This document shows, in pieces, positions 9,084-19,183 of a DNA stretch of 64,000 nucleotides. Position 1 is the first letter of the stretch, and the number at the start of each line of letters is the position of its first letter. The position numbers were made by a program, and so were the translations under genes. The notes under the pieces were generated by a model. That model was not told the DNA's origin. It saw nothing but the letters and a program-made list of their open reading frames with translations, and searched no databases. Origin of the DNA: Desulfuromonadales bacterium. GTDB lineage: Bacteria; Desulfobacterota; Desulfuromonadia; Desulfuromonadales; Geopsychrobacteraceae. The stretch is taken from contig JAHYIY010000002.1 of the NCBI GenBank assembly GCA_019429255.1, positions 62,001 through 126,000 on the forward strand. Reading direction: 5' to 3'.

Positions 9084-10775
9084 ATGTCCCAACTCTCCCA
9101 CACTGAGATCACCGCTCTGTTTCTGGCTCTTGGAGTGCTGCTTGCCTCTGCCCGATTATTGGGGGAATTGGCGCGCGCCAGTGGCCTGCCTGCCGTGCTC
9201 GGCGAAATAACGGCCGGTATATTGTGGGGGCCAACGGTATTCGGGACCTTGTTTCCGCACTGGAGTGCTTTTCTTTTTCCCCTGTCCGGCGGCGGTGCCC
9301 TGGCTTTTGACGGGCTGATTACCCTGGCGATTACCTTGTTTCTTCTGGTGGCAGGGATGGAGATTGACCTGTCAACGGTGTGGCGTCAGGGCAAGGTTGC
9401 GCTTTATGTCGCTTTGCTGGGGATGTTTTTCCCTTTCGCATTTGGTTTTATGGCAGGCTGGTGGGCACCGGGATTGCTCGGCTTCCAGCAGGGGGCTCAC
9501 CCTCTCGCTTTCGCCATGTTTATGGCAACAGTCCTCTCCATTTCAGCTTTGCCGATCATTGCCAAGATTCTCATGGATCTCAACATTTACCGCAGTGATC
9601 TGGGGGTTACGATCATTGCGGCCGCGGTTTTCAACGATCTGCTCGGTTGGCTGGTTTTTGCCGTGGTGCTGGGCATGCTCGGTGTCGGGCAGGTGATGCC
9701 CCTGGGTTATACTATCGGCATGACCCTGGTCTTTGTGCTGGTCATGATCATGGTGATGCCGCTACTGCTCAATCATCTTCTCCCCTGGGTTCAGGCCCAC
9801 AGCAGTTGGCCGGGCGGCATCCTCGGTTTTGCCCTTTCCTTCTGCTTGCTGGCTGCCGCTTTTACCGAATGGATCGGTATTCACGCCATTTTCGGGTCGT
9901 TTCTTGCGGGTGTCGCCCTGGGTGATTCAAAACATCTGAACGAACGTACCCGCACCACCATCGAACAGTTTGTCTCATTCATTTTTGCCCCGCTGTTTTT
10001 TGCCAGCATCGGATTAAGGGTCAACTTTGTCGACAACTTTAATCTGTGGTTGACGCTGGTGATCCTGTTGCTGGCCATGTCCGGCAAAATACTCGGAAGC
10101 ACCCTGGGGGCGCGTCTGGGCGGACTGCCAATGCGCGAATCCCTGGGCGTCAGTTTTGGCATGAGTGCGCAAGGCACCATGGGGATTATTCTGGGTGTGC
10201 TGGCCTTGCAATTGGAGTTGATTTCCCAGGAGGTGTTTGTCAGTCTGGTGGTGATGGCTCTGGTCACCTCGTTACTCAGCGGGCCACTGATGCAGCAGGT
10301 ACTGCGACTGAAAAAAGCCAGACGTTTTGTGAATTTTTTTCCACCGCAAGGCTTTATCCTCCGGCTCGATTCAAGCGACCGCTGGGCGGCCATTCATGAA
10401 CTCGCCAAACTGGCCGGTCCCTTGACAGATAAAAAGTCCGAAGAAATTACCCGGGCGGTGTATGCCCGGGAAAAAATGATGTCGACCGGTATTGGCCAGG
10501 GGGTCGCTGTTCCGCATGCCCGCCTGGCGGGGCTGAGCGAGCCGCTGGTTCTGGTTGGATTGTCACGCGCCGGCATCGATTTTGATGCGCCGGATGCGGT
10601 TCCCGCCAAGGTGATATTTCTGATTCTCGCCCCCCATGATGATGACGGCGTGCAGCTGGAAATCCTTGCTGATATCGCGGCAACCTTCAAGGTTGGCGAA
10701 ATCCGCGAAAAAGTTAGCGATGTCAACAATTATGTCGAGTTTCTCGCTCTGGTGCGTAGTGCGCGCGGGCAATGA
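9084..10775 (+). CDS. CPA2-type cation:proton antiporter with C-terminal PTS EIIA-like domain
   Basis: Multi-TM Kef/NapA-like (FGSFLAGVALGDS, GLRVNF); C-terminal AVYAREKMMSTGIGQGVAVPHARLAGL EIIA-like. ORF start at 9021 overlaps a terminator, so ATG 9084 preferred. Confidence 0.85.
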   Translation: MSQLSHTEITALFLALGVLLASARLLGELARASGLPAVLGEITAGILWGPTVFGTLFPHWSAFLFPLSGGGALAFDGLITLAITLFLLVAGMEIDLSTVWRQGKVALYVALLGMFFPFAFGFMAGWWAPGLLGFQQGAHPLAFAMFMATVLSISALPIIAKILMDLNIYRSDLGVTIIAAAVFNDLLGWLVFAVVLGMLGVGQVMPLGYTIGMTLVFVLVMIMVMPLLLNHLLPWVQAHSSWPGGILGFALSFCLLAAAFTEWIGIHAIFGSFLAGVALGDSKHLNERTRTTIEQFVSFIFAPLFFASIGLRVNFVDNFNLWLTLVILLLAMSGKILGSTLGARLGGLPMRESLGVSFGMSAQGTMGIILGVLALQLELISQEVFVSLVVMALVTSLLSGPLMQQVLRLKKARRFVNFFPPQGFILRLDSSDRWAAIHELAKLAGPLTDKKSEEITRAVYAREKMMSTGIGQGVAVPHARLAGLSEPLVLVGLSRAGIDFDAPDAVPAKVIFLILAPHDDDGVQLEILADIAATFKVGEIREKVSDVNNYVEFLALVRSARGQ

Positions 10776-10787
10776 ACGGATTCGTTG

Positions 10788-11546
10788 ATGACCAACGTCA
10801 CTCCCATTGAACTGATCGTCACCTGTGTCGGCAGCGGCGATGCCTTCCATTCCGGTGGTCGCTTGCACAGCTGCTATCATCTTACTTGGGGCGAAGCACA
10901 GTTTCTCCTCGACTGCGGCGCATCCAGCCCGGCCGGTTTTATGCGCTGCGGCATCCACGCCGACCAACTTGATGTGGTGATCGTCAGTCATCTTCACGGC
11001 GATCACTTTGGCGGCATCCCTTATCTGCTGCTGGCCGGTAAATATCTGCACCGCCGTACCCGTCCGCTGCTTTGCATTGGTCCGGAAGGTCTGCAGCAGC
11101 GGGTTGAACAGGTATTCAATGCCCTTTATCCGGGAGTCCTCGCAGATGGTCTCGGTTTTGCGGTCACTTACCGGGTTCTGGATTCTGCTGCGGCAGTTGC
11201 TGTTCAGGGTGCCCGCATCAGCTGCGTGCCGGTTGTCCACGGCGGTGGCGCGCAGGCGTTTGGGATCCGGGTTGAGATCGGCGGACGCAGCGTCAGTTAC
11301 AGCGGTGATACTGAATGGACCGAGCAGTTGCCGTTGCTGGCACAGGGCAGCGATCTGTTTGTCTGCGAATGTTTCAGTTATGACCAGCCGACTCCAGGTC
11401 ACCTCGATTATGTCACCCTGCTGCGTGAGAAAGAGCGTTTTTCCACCCAAAGGCTGGTGCTGAGCCATCTCGGACCGCAGTTGCTGGAGCGCGCCGATCA
11501 GCTGGAGCTGGAGTTGCTGTACGATGGTGCGCGGCTCTGGTTATGA
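10788..11546 (+). CDS. MBL-fold metallo-hydrolase (RNase Z-like)
   Basis: VSHLHGDHFGGIPYLL, SYSGDTEW, LSHLGPQ motifs. Confidence 0.85.
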   Translation: MTNVTPIELIVTCVGSGDAFHSGGRLHSCYHLTWGEAQFLLDCGASSPAGFMRCGIHADQLDVVIVSHLHGDHFGGIPYLLLAGKYLHRRTRPLLCIGPEGLQQRVEQVFNALYPGVLADGLGFAVTYRVLDSAAAVAVQGARISCVPVVHGGGAQAFGIRVEIGGRSVSYSGDTEWTEQLPLLAQGSDLFVCECFSYDQPTPGHLDYVTLLREKERFSTQRLVLSHLGPQLLERADQLELELLYDGARLWL

Positions 11547-11571
11547 GCGCGGTCAAGGAGGAACGGATAAG

Positions 11572-12093
11572 GTGAGCACTAAGCGGGATCGGACCTGGCT
11601 GACGCGCTATCGCAAGGAACGGCAGAAAAATGTTCTGGCGCAGCCCGGACCTCACGAATTTGTCCTGCTTCTTGACCAGCTCAAGGCCGGCTTCAATGTC
11701 CCCAAGATCTTCCGTAGTGCCGAGGCCTTCGGTGCTGCTGCCGTCCACCTGATCAATATCGGTCCCTTTGATCCGTCTCCAGCAAAAGGCTCCTTCCGCA
11801 AGGTGCCGGCTGTGTTTCATGAGGATTTTACTGCCTGTTACCAGCTGCTCAGCAATCAGGGTTACCGTTTTTTTCAACTCCGGGCAGACGCCGAAACCCC
11901 CTTGTACGAGGTTGATTTTCCTGCCAGAAGCGCTTTTATTTTCGGCCATGAGGAGTTCGGTTTCAGCTTCGGTCAGGACTCTTATGCAGACATTGAACCT
12001 CTGGCGATTCCCCAGTTCGGCTCGATCCATTGTTTGAATGTCAGTAACGCTGCGACCATTGCCATGTATGAATATGTCAGGCAGTTCAACTAG
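11572..12093 (+). CDS. SpoU/TrmH-family RNA methyltransferase
   Basis: LKAGFNVPKIFRSAEAFGAAAVHLI, IFGHEEFGFS, IPQFGSIHCLNVSNAATIAMYEYVRQ (SPOUT knot); GTG 11572 behind AAGGAGG. Confidence 0.88.
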   Translation: MSTKRDRTWLTRYRKERQKNVLAQPGPHEFVLLLDQLKAGFNVPKIFRSAEAFGAAAVHLINIGPFDPSPAKGSFRKVPAVFHEDFTACYQLLSNQGYRFFQLRADAETPLYEVDFPARSAFIFGHEEFGFSFGQDSYADIEPLAIPQFGSIHCLNVSNAATIAMYEYVRQFN

Positions 12094-12260
12094 TTTCTGT
12101 ACGGGAACACCCCTTTTCCGCAAACTTCGCGTCAATCTTCGACGTTGCTTGTGCGGCGCAAAGCACTCCGCCTCCGTACAAATCCTTGATTTCCTTGACC
12201 TTGCGAAAAACTGCTCGTTTCCGGATCAGAAACTTACCAATTAGCCCCCTGCGCTTCCCA

Positions 12261-12740
12261 TTACCCTCGTTTATAGGTTCCGATCAGTCGGTTCATGCCG
12301 ATAATATGTGGCTCAAGTTCTTCCAGCAATTGCCACATATTCAACCCTTCGGGCAACTCTGTCGTTTTATCCAGCGCAAGGATCCAGAAATAATACTGAT
12401 GGGTACCGTGGCCTTCCGGTGGCATGGGACCGCCATAACCTGCGTTGCCGAAATTGTTCTGCCCCTGAGTGTATGTCGATGCCCCTTCTTCCAGGCTGTG
12501 CACGTTGGCCGGGATGTTATACAACACCCAGTGAACAAAGCCATAGGTGCCATTGGGGGAGACCAGCGGTGCATCCGGGTCATGGCAGATGACAGCGAAG
12601 CCCTTGGTGCCGGCAGGCACATCAGTCCAGGCCAAAGGGGGTGAAACATCTACTCCTTCACCGGTGTACTTGGTTGGAATGTCACCAGAGTTCTTAAATG
12701 CACTACTTGTTAATTGCATAGCTGAGGGTGCGAATCCCAT
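12261..12740 (-). CDS. YbhB/YbcL family Raf-kinase-inhibitor-like (PEBP) protein
   Basis: PPLAWTDVPAGTKGFAVICHDPDAP, GFVHWVLYNIPAN. Confidence 0.93.
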   Translation of the reverse strand: MGFAPSAMQLTSSAFKNSGDIPTKYTGEGVDVSPPLAWTDVPAGTKGFAVICHDPDAPLVSPNGTYGFVHWVLYNIPANVHSLEEGASTYTQGQNNFGNAGYGGPMPPEGHGTHQYYFWILALDKTTELPEGLNMWQLLEELEPHIIGMNRLIGTYKRG

Positions 12741-12929
12741 GGTCCAGGCCTCCTTTACGATCGGTTGTTAACAGATACGTGTAACGATCAGGTATGGTGC
12801 CAAAGAGGCATACACATACCACCAAGACGGCTTTTGTTGCACCAGGCTGTTCCTTGTGCGAACCTGCGTCGAAAATTTAAACTACAGGTGATAAGGCGAC
12901 GGCAACCATCACCCTTATGCCGGGATGGT

Positions 12930-13445
12930 TCAGACGTCAGTGTCGCGACCGAAATTGCGGAACTCCTCAAGATTGCTGAATTCTCCCCACGCGAGGTACT
13001 CATTGGGTGCGTTGATGAAGTCATACAGGTTTTCAATGATGTTGTAATGCTTTTGCTCCTCTTCAATGACGCGCTGGAGCAGTTTTTTCACCTCGAGGTT
13101 GGTTTCATGGGTCAAGGCTTCTTCATAGACCCGTGCCGCTTGGGCCTCCATTTTCATGGCATGTTGATAGGCCTCGAGATTGTGCTGAAGATCGCTCACT
13201 GTGGGTTTGGCGTGCAGTAGTTTTTCAAAGATATTTCTGGCGTTGTTCAACGCCTCGCTGTCCCTCATGGCAGCGATATCAGCGCGTTCCTTCATGGATT
13301 TGAAAATCTCAAAGTGTTTTTTTTCGTCAGCAGCCAGATCCAGGAAAATATTCCTGATGCCTTCTATGTCGGTCTGCTGCGCCAGCTTCTGGTAATAGGC
13401 TTCGGCATCTGTTTCCATCTTTATTGCAAAATCAAAAACATCCAT
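12930..13445 (-). CDS. Ferritin-like / rubrerythrin-type diiron protein
   Basis: AIKMETDAEAYYQKLAQQT, AADEKKHFEIF, VIEEEQKHYNII ExxH motifs. Confidence 0.85.
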   Translation of the reverse strand: MDVFDFAIKMETDAEAYYQKLAQQTDIEGIRNIFLDLAADEKKHFEIFKSMKERADIAAMRDSEALNNARNIFEKLLHAKPTVSDLQHNLEAYQHAMKMEAQAARVYEEALTHETNLEVKKLLQRVIEEEQKHYNIIENLYDFINAPNEYLAWGEFSNLEEFRNFGRDTDV

Positions 13446-13655
13446 GGTTTCCCCTTTCTTGTTGTAGATTCTGTATTGAGGCTTTAACGTCCGACAATAA
13501 TAGCAGGGTTGCTGTCAATATTGGTTGGAAAATTTCTTGATTGAGTTGCAGCAGTAAAATTCAACATGGGCAAACAAACAGGATAATTGTGAGCCCGGCA
13601 CCTTTCTGCTAGACTCCCGAAGTTCGGATAGCGCTTTGCTGTAGCGGGGGTTCAA

Positions 13656-15920
13656 TTGTCACTATTTCGTTTTCTTGTTTTAACCACAGGAAAAAACGGC
13701 CACAAGCTCGGAACCTTTCTCGGCGTTTATACCCCGACGATACTGACCATCCTCGGCGTTATCATGTATTTGCGCTTCGGTTGGGTGGTCGGCAACCTCG
13801 GGCTGCTGAAAACCCTGCTGGTCGTTCTCCTCGCTAACCTCATCACTTTGGTAACCGCCATCTCTCTTTCCGCTGTAGCCACCAATACCCGCGTCGGTGT
13901 TGGTGGTGCCTACTACATAATTTCGCGCAGTCTGGGCCTGGAAATCGGTGCCGCCATCGGTCTGCCCCTGTTTTTATGTCAGGCTCTCTCCATCACACTC
14001 TATGCCTACGGTTTTGCCGAATCCCTGCGCATTCTGTGGCCGGGGATTCCGGTTCCTTTGGTCGCTTTTATCGTTATTCTGCTGGTTGGCGTTTTGACTT
14101 CGCGTGGACCCGAGTTCTCCCTCAGGGCACAAGTACCGGTGATGGCATTGATCGCCCTGTCGCTGGTCGCCTTGATCTTCGGGGTGGCTTTGGGCAAAGG
14201 TAGTGACGTTGCGGTTGCCACCGCCCTGGAGCCTGTTGAACTGGCCGGTTTCTGGATGATCTTTGCAATCTTTTTCCCGGCGGTTACCGGCATTATGGCT
14301 GGCCTTGGTTTGTCCGGTGATCTGCGCGATCCGAAAAAATCCATTCCCTTAGGTACCCTGGCAGCGGTACTGACCGGCTTTGTGATCTATCTGACGGTGC
14401 CGCTGGTGCTCTATTTTGGCGCCGATGCCGAGGCCCTGCGCAGTGATGCGCTGATCTGGACGAAACTGGCCGTGCTCGGGCCCTGGTTGATTCTGCCGGG
14501 GCTGTGGGGGGCCATCTTTTCATCGGCGGTCGGTTCGGCATTGGCGGGTCCGCGAACCTTGCAGGCCCTGGCCATTGACCGTCTGGCGCCACGCTGGTTG
14601 GCGGCCGGAAAAAACGGCAGCGGTCCGCACAATGCCCTTACAGTCACCATTGCCATTGCTCTGGCGGCCGTACTGCTCGGCAATCTCAATGCCGTTGCTA
14701 TCGTCGTGACCATGTTTTTCCTCACCGTCTATGGCACCATCAATCTGGTAGCGGCCCTTGAAGGGTTGTCCGGCAATCCCTCCTGGCGTCCGACAATTCG
14801 CCTGCACTGGTCCCTGCCCTTGCTCGGCGCCCTGGGGTGTTTTGCCGCCATGATGCTGATTCAACCCCTGGCGGGGGTCATTGCCCTGGTGGTGGAATTG
14901 GGCCTGTGGTTTTTTCTGGCGCGGCGCGAGCGCAAGGCGGATTGGGGTGATGTCCGCCGTGATATTTACGAAGCACTGATCCGTTGGGCACTGATCCGCC
15001 TGACCCGTCACCCGATGACGGCACGCAACTGGCGCCCGCATCTGCTGGTGTTTGTCGGACGCATTGAACGCCGTCTCGATCTGGTGCGCTATGGGAGCTG
15101 GTTTGGTCAGGATCGTGGTGTTCTGACAGTTTGCGAGCTGGTTCCCGGCAGTCTCCTCGATCTTGATCTGGATCCCCAGCAGCGCCAACAGGAAATGGAA
15201 GATATCTTGCGGAGCGAAGGTCTTATTGCCTTTGCCCAGGTCGGGGTGGTGGAAAATGTCGAGAACGGCATCGTTGCCCTGGCGCAGGCCAACGGTATTG
15301 CCGGTATTGAAAGCAACACAGTTCTGCTTGGCTGGCCCGATGAATCTCAGCGCCTGATTGTTTTTCTGCGCAACATTCGTAAATTCCAGCGGCTTCATCA
15401 GTCGTTTATTCTCGCTCGCATCAAATGCTTGCCAAAGGGCAGAGAGGGCCATCGTCTGTCGGTCCACGTCTGGTGGGGCGGCCTGCAGCAGAATGGCGAT
15501 CTGATGCTCCTGCTCGCCTACCTGTTGACCCGTAACCCGGAATGGCGCGGTTCGCGCATCCGGATTCTAAGTCTGGCTTCCAATCCGTTGGCCAAAGCAC
15601 AGACGGAACGGTTATTACGGCAACTGATACCGGAAATTCGCATTGAGGCGGATATTGATGTGAAGATCAAAGAAGCCGGGGTCAGTGTGCGCGAGGCAAT
15701 TCACGCTGAAAGTGCCGGCGCCGATGTGGTGATCCTGGGGCTGGCCACCCCGGCCGCCGGTGAAGAGGAACGCTATGCCCAGCGCCTGACCGAACTCGCT
15801 GATGGACTGCCGACCTGTTTTTTTGTCAACAATGGCAGCCTGTTTATCGGCGAACTGGTTACCGCCGCCGATGAACAGCCATTGTCACCACTGGGACAGA
15901 TTGAAGAAGCGAGAAGCTGA
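13656..15920 (+). CDS. SLC12-type (Na-K-Cl cotransporter-like) amino acid/cation permease
   Basis: GTFLGVYTPTILTILGVIMYLRFGWVVGNLG; GIMAGLGLSGDLRDPKKSIPLGTL; SLC12-like C-terminal domain. Confidence 0.85.
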   Translation: MSLFRFLVLTTGKNGHKLGTFLGVYTPTILTILGVIMYLRFGWVVGNLGLLKTLLVVLLANLITLVTAISLSAVATNTRVGVGGAYYIISRSLGLEIGAAIGLPLFLCQALSITLYAYGFAESLRILWPGIPVPLVAFIVILLVGVLTSRGPEFSLRAQVPVMALIALSLVALIFGVALGKGSDVAVATALEPVELAGFWMIFAIFFPAVTGIMAGLGLSGDLRDPKKSIPLGTLAAVLTGFVIYLTVPLVLYFGADAEALRSDALIWTKLAVLGPWLILPGLWGAIFSSAVGSALAGPRTLQALAIDRLAPRWLAAGKNGSGPHNALTVTIAIALAAVLLGNLNAVAIVVTMFFLTVYGTINLVAALEGLSGNPSWRPTIRLHWSLPLLGALGCFAAMMLIQPLAGVIALVVELGLWFFLARRERKADWGDVRRDIYEALIRWALIRLTRHPMTARNWRPHLLVFVGRIERRLDLVRYGSWFGQDRGVLTVCELVPGSLLDLDLDPQQRQQEMEDILRSEGLIAFAQVGVVENVENGIVALAQANGIAGIESNTVLLGWPDESQRLIVFLRNIRKFQRLHQSFILARIKCLPKGREGHRLSVHVWWGGLQQNGDLMLLLAYLLTRNPEWRGSRIRILSLASNPLAKAQTERLLRQLIPEIRIEADIDVKIKEAGVSVREAIHAESAGADVVILGLATPAAGEEERYAQRLTELADGLPTCFFVNNGSLFIGELVTAADEQPLSPLGQIEEARS

Positions 15921-15929
15921 TAGATATAT

Positions 15930-16340
15930 TCATCAAGATAATTGGCAGTGGGTCATGTGTCCGGACATCATGGCAGAAGTATCGGGGTTGTATCGGCCTG
16001 TTGCTGCTGCGATCCTCTGTGGTTACCGGCGGTTGCGGGTCAAAGGCGAGGATTATCCAGCCCTTGTGCCGGATGCGGCGGGGGTTGTGCCAGGAGTCTC
16101 TACCGAGATATTCCGGAGACAGCCTGGACCCTGCTGGACCGCTTTGAAGGCGAAATGTACGCGCGTGGTCAGGTGCAGGTTGAGCTCATCGATGGCTCCT
16201 CGATTGCTGTGGAAACCTATATTGTCAACAGCCGCTTTATTGATTGTCTGGAAGAGGTCGAGTGGGATTTTACCGATTTTCTTGGCAACGGCAAAGACAG
16301 GTTCCGCATGTCGTACAAGGGGTACCTGGAACTGATGTGA
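15930..16340 (+). pseudogene. Frameshifted gamma-glutamylcyclotransferase (AIG2-like) gene
   Basis: Frame of ORF 15802 gives MCPDIMAEVSGLYRPVAAAILCGYRRLRVKGEDYPALVPDAAGVVPGV; frame of ORF 15942 continues as SLYRDIPETAWTLLDRFEGEMYARGQVQVEL. The break is near 16095. Confidence 0.65.
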
Positions 16341-16372
16341 CATCAGCGCAGCGCCCGTCCGCCTTAAGTTCC

Positions 16373-17503
16373 TCAGCCCGTTAGCCGCCACAGGGATGTC
16401 ACTTCCGCCGAACGCGCCAGGTGGAGAGGGTCGCTGGGGTCGAAGGCTTTGCGATGGGCCGGGCGCGCATCGATCCGGTCCACGACCTTCAGCCCCCCTT
16501 CTTCGAAGGCCGCGAGGAGTTCGGCTCGCGATCTCAGACCCAGATGTTCGGCAAGATCGGACAGAATGAGCCAGCCCTCGCCGCCCGGTTCCAGATGAGC
16601 ACCAAGTCCCTGGAGAAAGCCGCGCAGCATGCGACTGTCGGGATCGTATACCGCCTGGTCCAGGGAGGAACTCGGCCGGGCCGGAATCCAGGGTGGATTG
16701 CAGACTACGAGAGGCGCCCGCCCGGTGGGGAAGAGATCTGCCTGGAAGACGTCTACTCGTTCGGCGAGTCCCAGCCGCGCGATGTTGTCGCGGGCGCAGG
16801 CCAGCGCCCTGGGGTCCAGATCGGTCGCCAACACTCTCTTTAGCCCGCGGCGGGCGAGGACCGCCGCCAGAACACCGGTTCCCGTGCCGATATCGAAGGC
16901 CCGTTCCAGGGATGGCAGCGGCGCCTGGGCTAGAAGATCAACATACTCGCCGCGAACTGGAGAAAAAACTCCATAGTGTGGGTGAATTCGATCGCCAAGG
17001 GCGGGGATCTCCACCCCTTTTTTGCGCCATTCGTGGGCACCGATCGCCCCGAGTAAATCACGCAGGGAGGCAATGTATGGGCCGTCGGCCGGACCGAAGG
17101 CCTCCAGGCAGGGCTGTTGAACGTCGGGAGCCCGGCTCAGCGGAATGCTGTGATCCGCTTCGAATGGCAGCACAAGCATCCCCAGGGTCCGGGCACGCTG
17201 CGCCTGTGCCATGCGGTATAGATGGAACGCCTGGGCCGGAGCCATCTCCGCGGAGCTTGTTTGTTTCTTCGGTTTGCTCTTCACTCGCCGGGCCAACGCC
17301 GACAGCATCTGGCGGGCATTCTGGAAATCCCCGCGCCACAGGATTGTCGTCCCCTCGCAGGCGAGGCGGTAAGCGACATCGGCCTTCATGTCGTCCCTGC
17401 CGATCAGGATCCGCCTGGGAGGAGAGAAGCCGCTCTGCGAGCGCCAACGGGCGACGCGGCCCCCGCCGTTTTCGGTCCAGTGGATGGCGGGATCAGAACT
17501 CAT
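16373..17503 (-). CDS. Class I SAM-dependent methyltransferase (PrmC/HemK-like catalytic domain)
   Basis: FDIGTGTGVLAAVLARRG, VVCNPPWIP (NPPY-like motif). Confidence 0.85.
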   Translation of the reverse strand: MSSDPAIHWTENGGGRVARWRSQSGFSPPRRILIGRDDMKADVAYRLACEGTTILWRGDFQNARQMLSALARRVKSKPKKQTSSAEMAPAQAFHLYRMAQAQRARTLGMLVLPFEADHSIPLSRAPDVQQPCLEAFGPADGPYIASLRDLLGAIGAHEWRKKGVEIPALGDRIHPHYGVFSPVRGEYVDLLAQAPLPSLERAFDIGTGTGVLAAVLARRGLKRVLATDLDPRALACARDNIARLGLAERVDVFQADLFPTGRAPLVVCNPPWIPARPSSSLDQAVYDPDSRMLRGFLQGLGAHLEPGGEGWLILSDLAEHLGLRSRAELLAAFEEGGLKVVDRIDARPAHRKAFDPSDPLHLARSAEVTSLWRLTG

Positions 17504-18221
17504 GGTGATTCCTTTTCGTCACTTGCAGCAGATACGGATACCGCTCCTGCTGCTCCAACAACCACTCAATAACCCCTCTGTCCTGTCGCAGCAACCGCTC
17601 ACCAACCTGTGAATTCAATTCCAACCCGAGCAACCAGACCAGATTGCCACTGATTTTCACACCGTATTCGTTGGCGAATTCATCGCCCAGGGAAAGTTCC
17701 AGGGTCGCTGCCAGATCCAGCGGGCGCGCCAGGTAATGACTGGGGAAGGCCACGAGATCGGCATCAAGGCTGCTCAAAAAGGCCTGTTTTTCGTGGGGAT
17801 GGAGGGAGGCAAAGTCGACTCCGCACCAGGCGGCAGGGCGCGTGGACAGCAGTGCGCGACAGGACAAGGGGCGTTCAGCATAGAGGGAACAGCACTGTTG
17901 TTCATCGAGGAGAGGGCAACCACCGGCCTGCTGGCGATAGGACCGGAGAAATTCCTTGAGATGACTGGCGGCGGCGCACAGTTGGGCCAACAAGGGTAAG
18001 CGCTCAGTGACAGCATGGCGTTGCTCGGCCGACAGTTTCGGCGCCAGGATCATCGCTTCCGGAAAACTGCAGTTGACCGCCAGGGTGCAGCAGTTGCCAC
18101 ACCCTGGGCGACAATAGAGATCATTCCCCTGTCCCCCGCTGATTTGCCACAACTCCGCATTGGTGTCATCGAGTTGGCGGCGGGCGCTGGCAATCTGCTG
18201 CTCAAGCCTCGGATCAGTCAT
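17493..18221 (-). CDS. YkgJ-like CxxCxxCC cysteine-cluster protein
   Basis: CRPGCGNCC and GGCPLLDEQQCCSLYAERPLSCR. Confidence 0.8.
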   Translation of the reverse strand: MTDPRLEQQIASARRQLDDTNAELWQISGGQGNDLYCRPGCGNCCTLAVNCSFPEAMILAPKLSAEQRHAVTERLPLLAQLCAAASHLKEFLRSYRQQAGGCPLLDEQQCCSLYAERPLSCRALLSTRPAAWCGVDFASLHPHEKQAFLSSLDADLVAFPSHYLARPLDLAATLELSLGDEFANEYGVKISGNLVWLLGLELNSQVGERLLRQDRGVIEWLLEQQERYPYLLQVTKRNHHEF

Positions 18222-19183
18222 CAGGCCACCCGGTTGCGGGGTTCTCCCTGTAAAAAAGCGGCAATATTGGTGACGACCATGGCCAGCAGGCGGCTGCGCG
18301 CTTCTGTCGTGGCCCAGGCAATATGGGGAGTGATAATACAGTTTGGCGCACTAAGCAGCGGACTGTCAGCGCGCGGCGGTTCGCTGGACAGGACATCGGT
18401 AGCATAGCCGCCAAGATAGCCGTCTTCGAGGGCTTCAGCAACGGCCGCTTCATTCACCAGTTGGCCACGACCGGTGTTGATCAGCAGGGCGCCCTGTTTA
18501 ACCCGCGCCAGATGCGCGGTGTTGACCAGTTGATCGGTTTCCGGGGTCAGCGGGCAGTTCAGGCTGATGACATCACTATCGGTAAACAACCGGTCAACAT
18601 CGACGAAGGTGACCCCCTGCTCCTTCTGGTACTTTTCCGGGTGGGCGGTTTGGACCAGCACCTGCATGCCAAAAGCGCGGGCAATGGCCGCAACCCGCCG
18701 ACCGATCTCACCATAGCCGACGACCCCCATGGTTTTACCGGTCAGTTCCATTAGCGGGTGGTCGCGAAAGCTGAAATCCTCACAGTTGACCCAGGCCCCT
18801 TCTGCCACCCTCCGGGCATGATGACCAACCTGTTGCACCATTTCCAGTAACAGCGCAAATACCATCTGGGCGACGGAGTCAGTACTGTAGCCGGGAGCGT
18901 TAGTAACAACGATTCCGCGCTCTTTAGCAGCATCAAGGTCGATGATGTTGACACCGGTGGCGAGCACGCCGATGTAACGCAAGTTGGGCAGGGCGGCCAT
19001 GGTCGCGGCACTGATCGGCACCTTGTTGGTCAGAATGATAGCCGCATCCCGTGTCCTTTCGATAATCTGATCGGCGCCGGTACGCGGGTGAATAATGCAG
19101 GTTCCCAGGGCTTTAAGTGGTCCCCAGTCAAGATCGCCACTATTCAGGGTATGTCCATCGAGAACAACAATTTTCATACTCAA
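18221..19183 (-). CDS. D-2-hydroxyacid dehydrogenase (glycerate dehydrogenase/hydroxypyruvate reductase-like)
   Basis: VVGYGEIGRRVAAIARAFGMQVLV, INTGRGQLVNEAAVAEAL, TPHIAWAT. Confidence 0.9.
   Translation of the reverse strand: MSMKIVVLDGHTLNSGDLDWGPLKALGTCIIHPRTGADQIIERTRDAAIILTNKVPISAATMAALPNLRYIGVLATGVNIIDLDAAKERGIVVTNAPGYSTDSVAQMVFALLLEMVQQVGHHARRVAEGAWVNCEDFSFRDHPLMELTGKTMGVVGYGEIGRRVAAIARAFGMQVLVQTAHPEKYQKEQGVTFVDVDRLFTDSDVISLNCPLTPETDQLVNTAHLARVKQGALLINTGRGQLVNEAAVAEALEDGYLGGYATDVLSSEPPRADSPLLSAPNCIITPHIAWATTEARSRLLAMVVTNIAAFLQGEPRNRVA

Noticed and set aside
10563-11468. 301-aa minus-strand ORF spanning the antiporter and MBL genes
   Set aside because: Spans two well-supported plus-strand genes antisense; no motif.
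14520-15467. 315-aa minus-strand ORF opposite the SLC12-type transporter
   Set aside because: Shadow ORF; Q/R/G-rich translation and overlapping a clear transporter.
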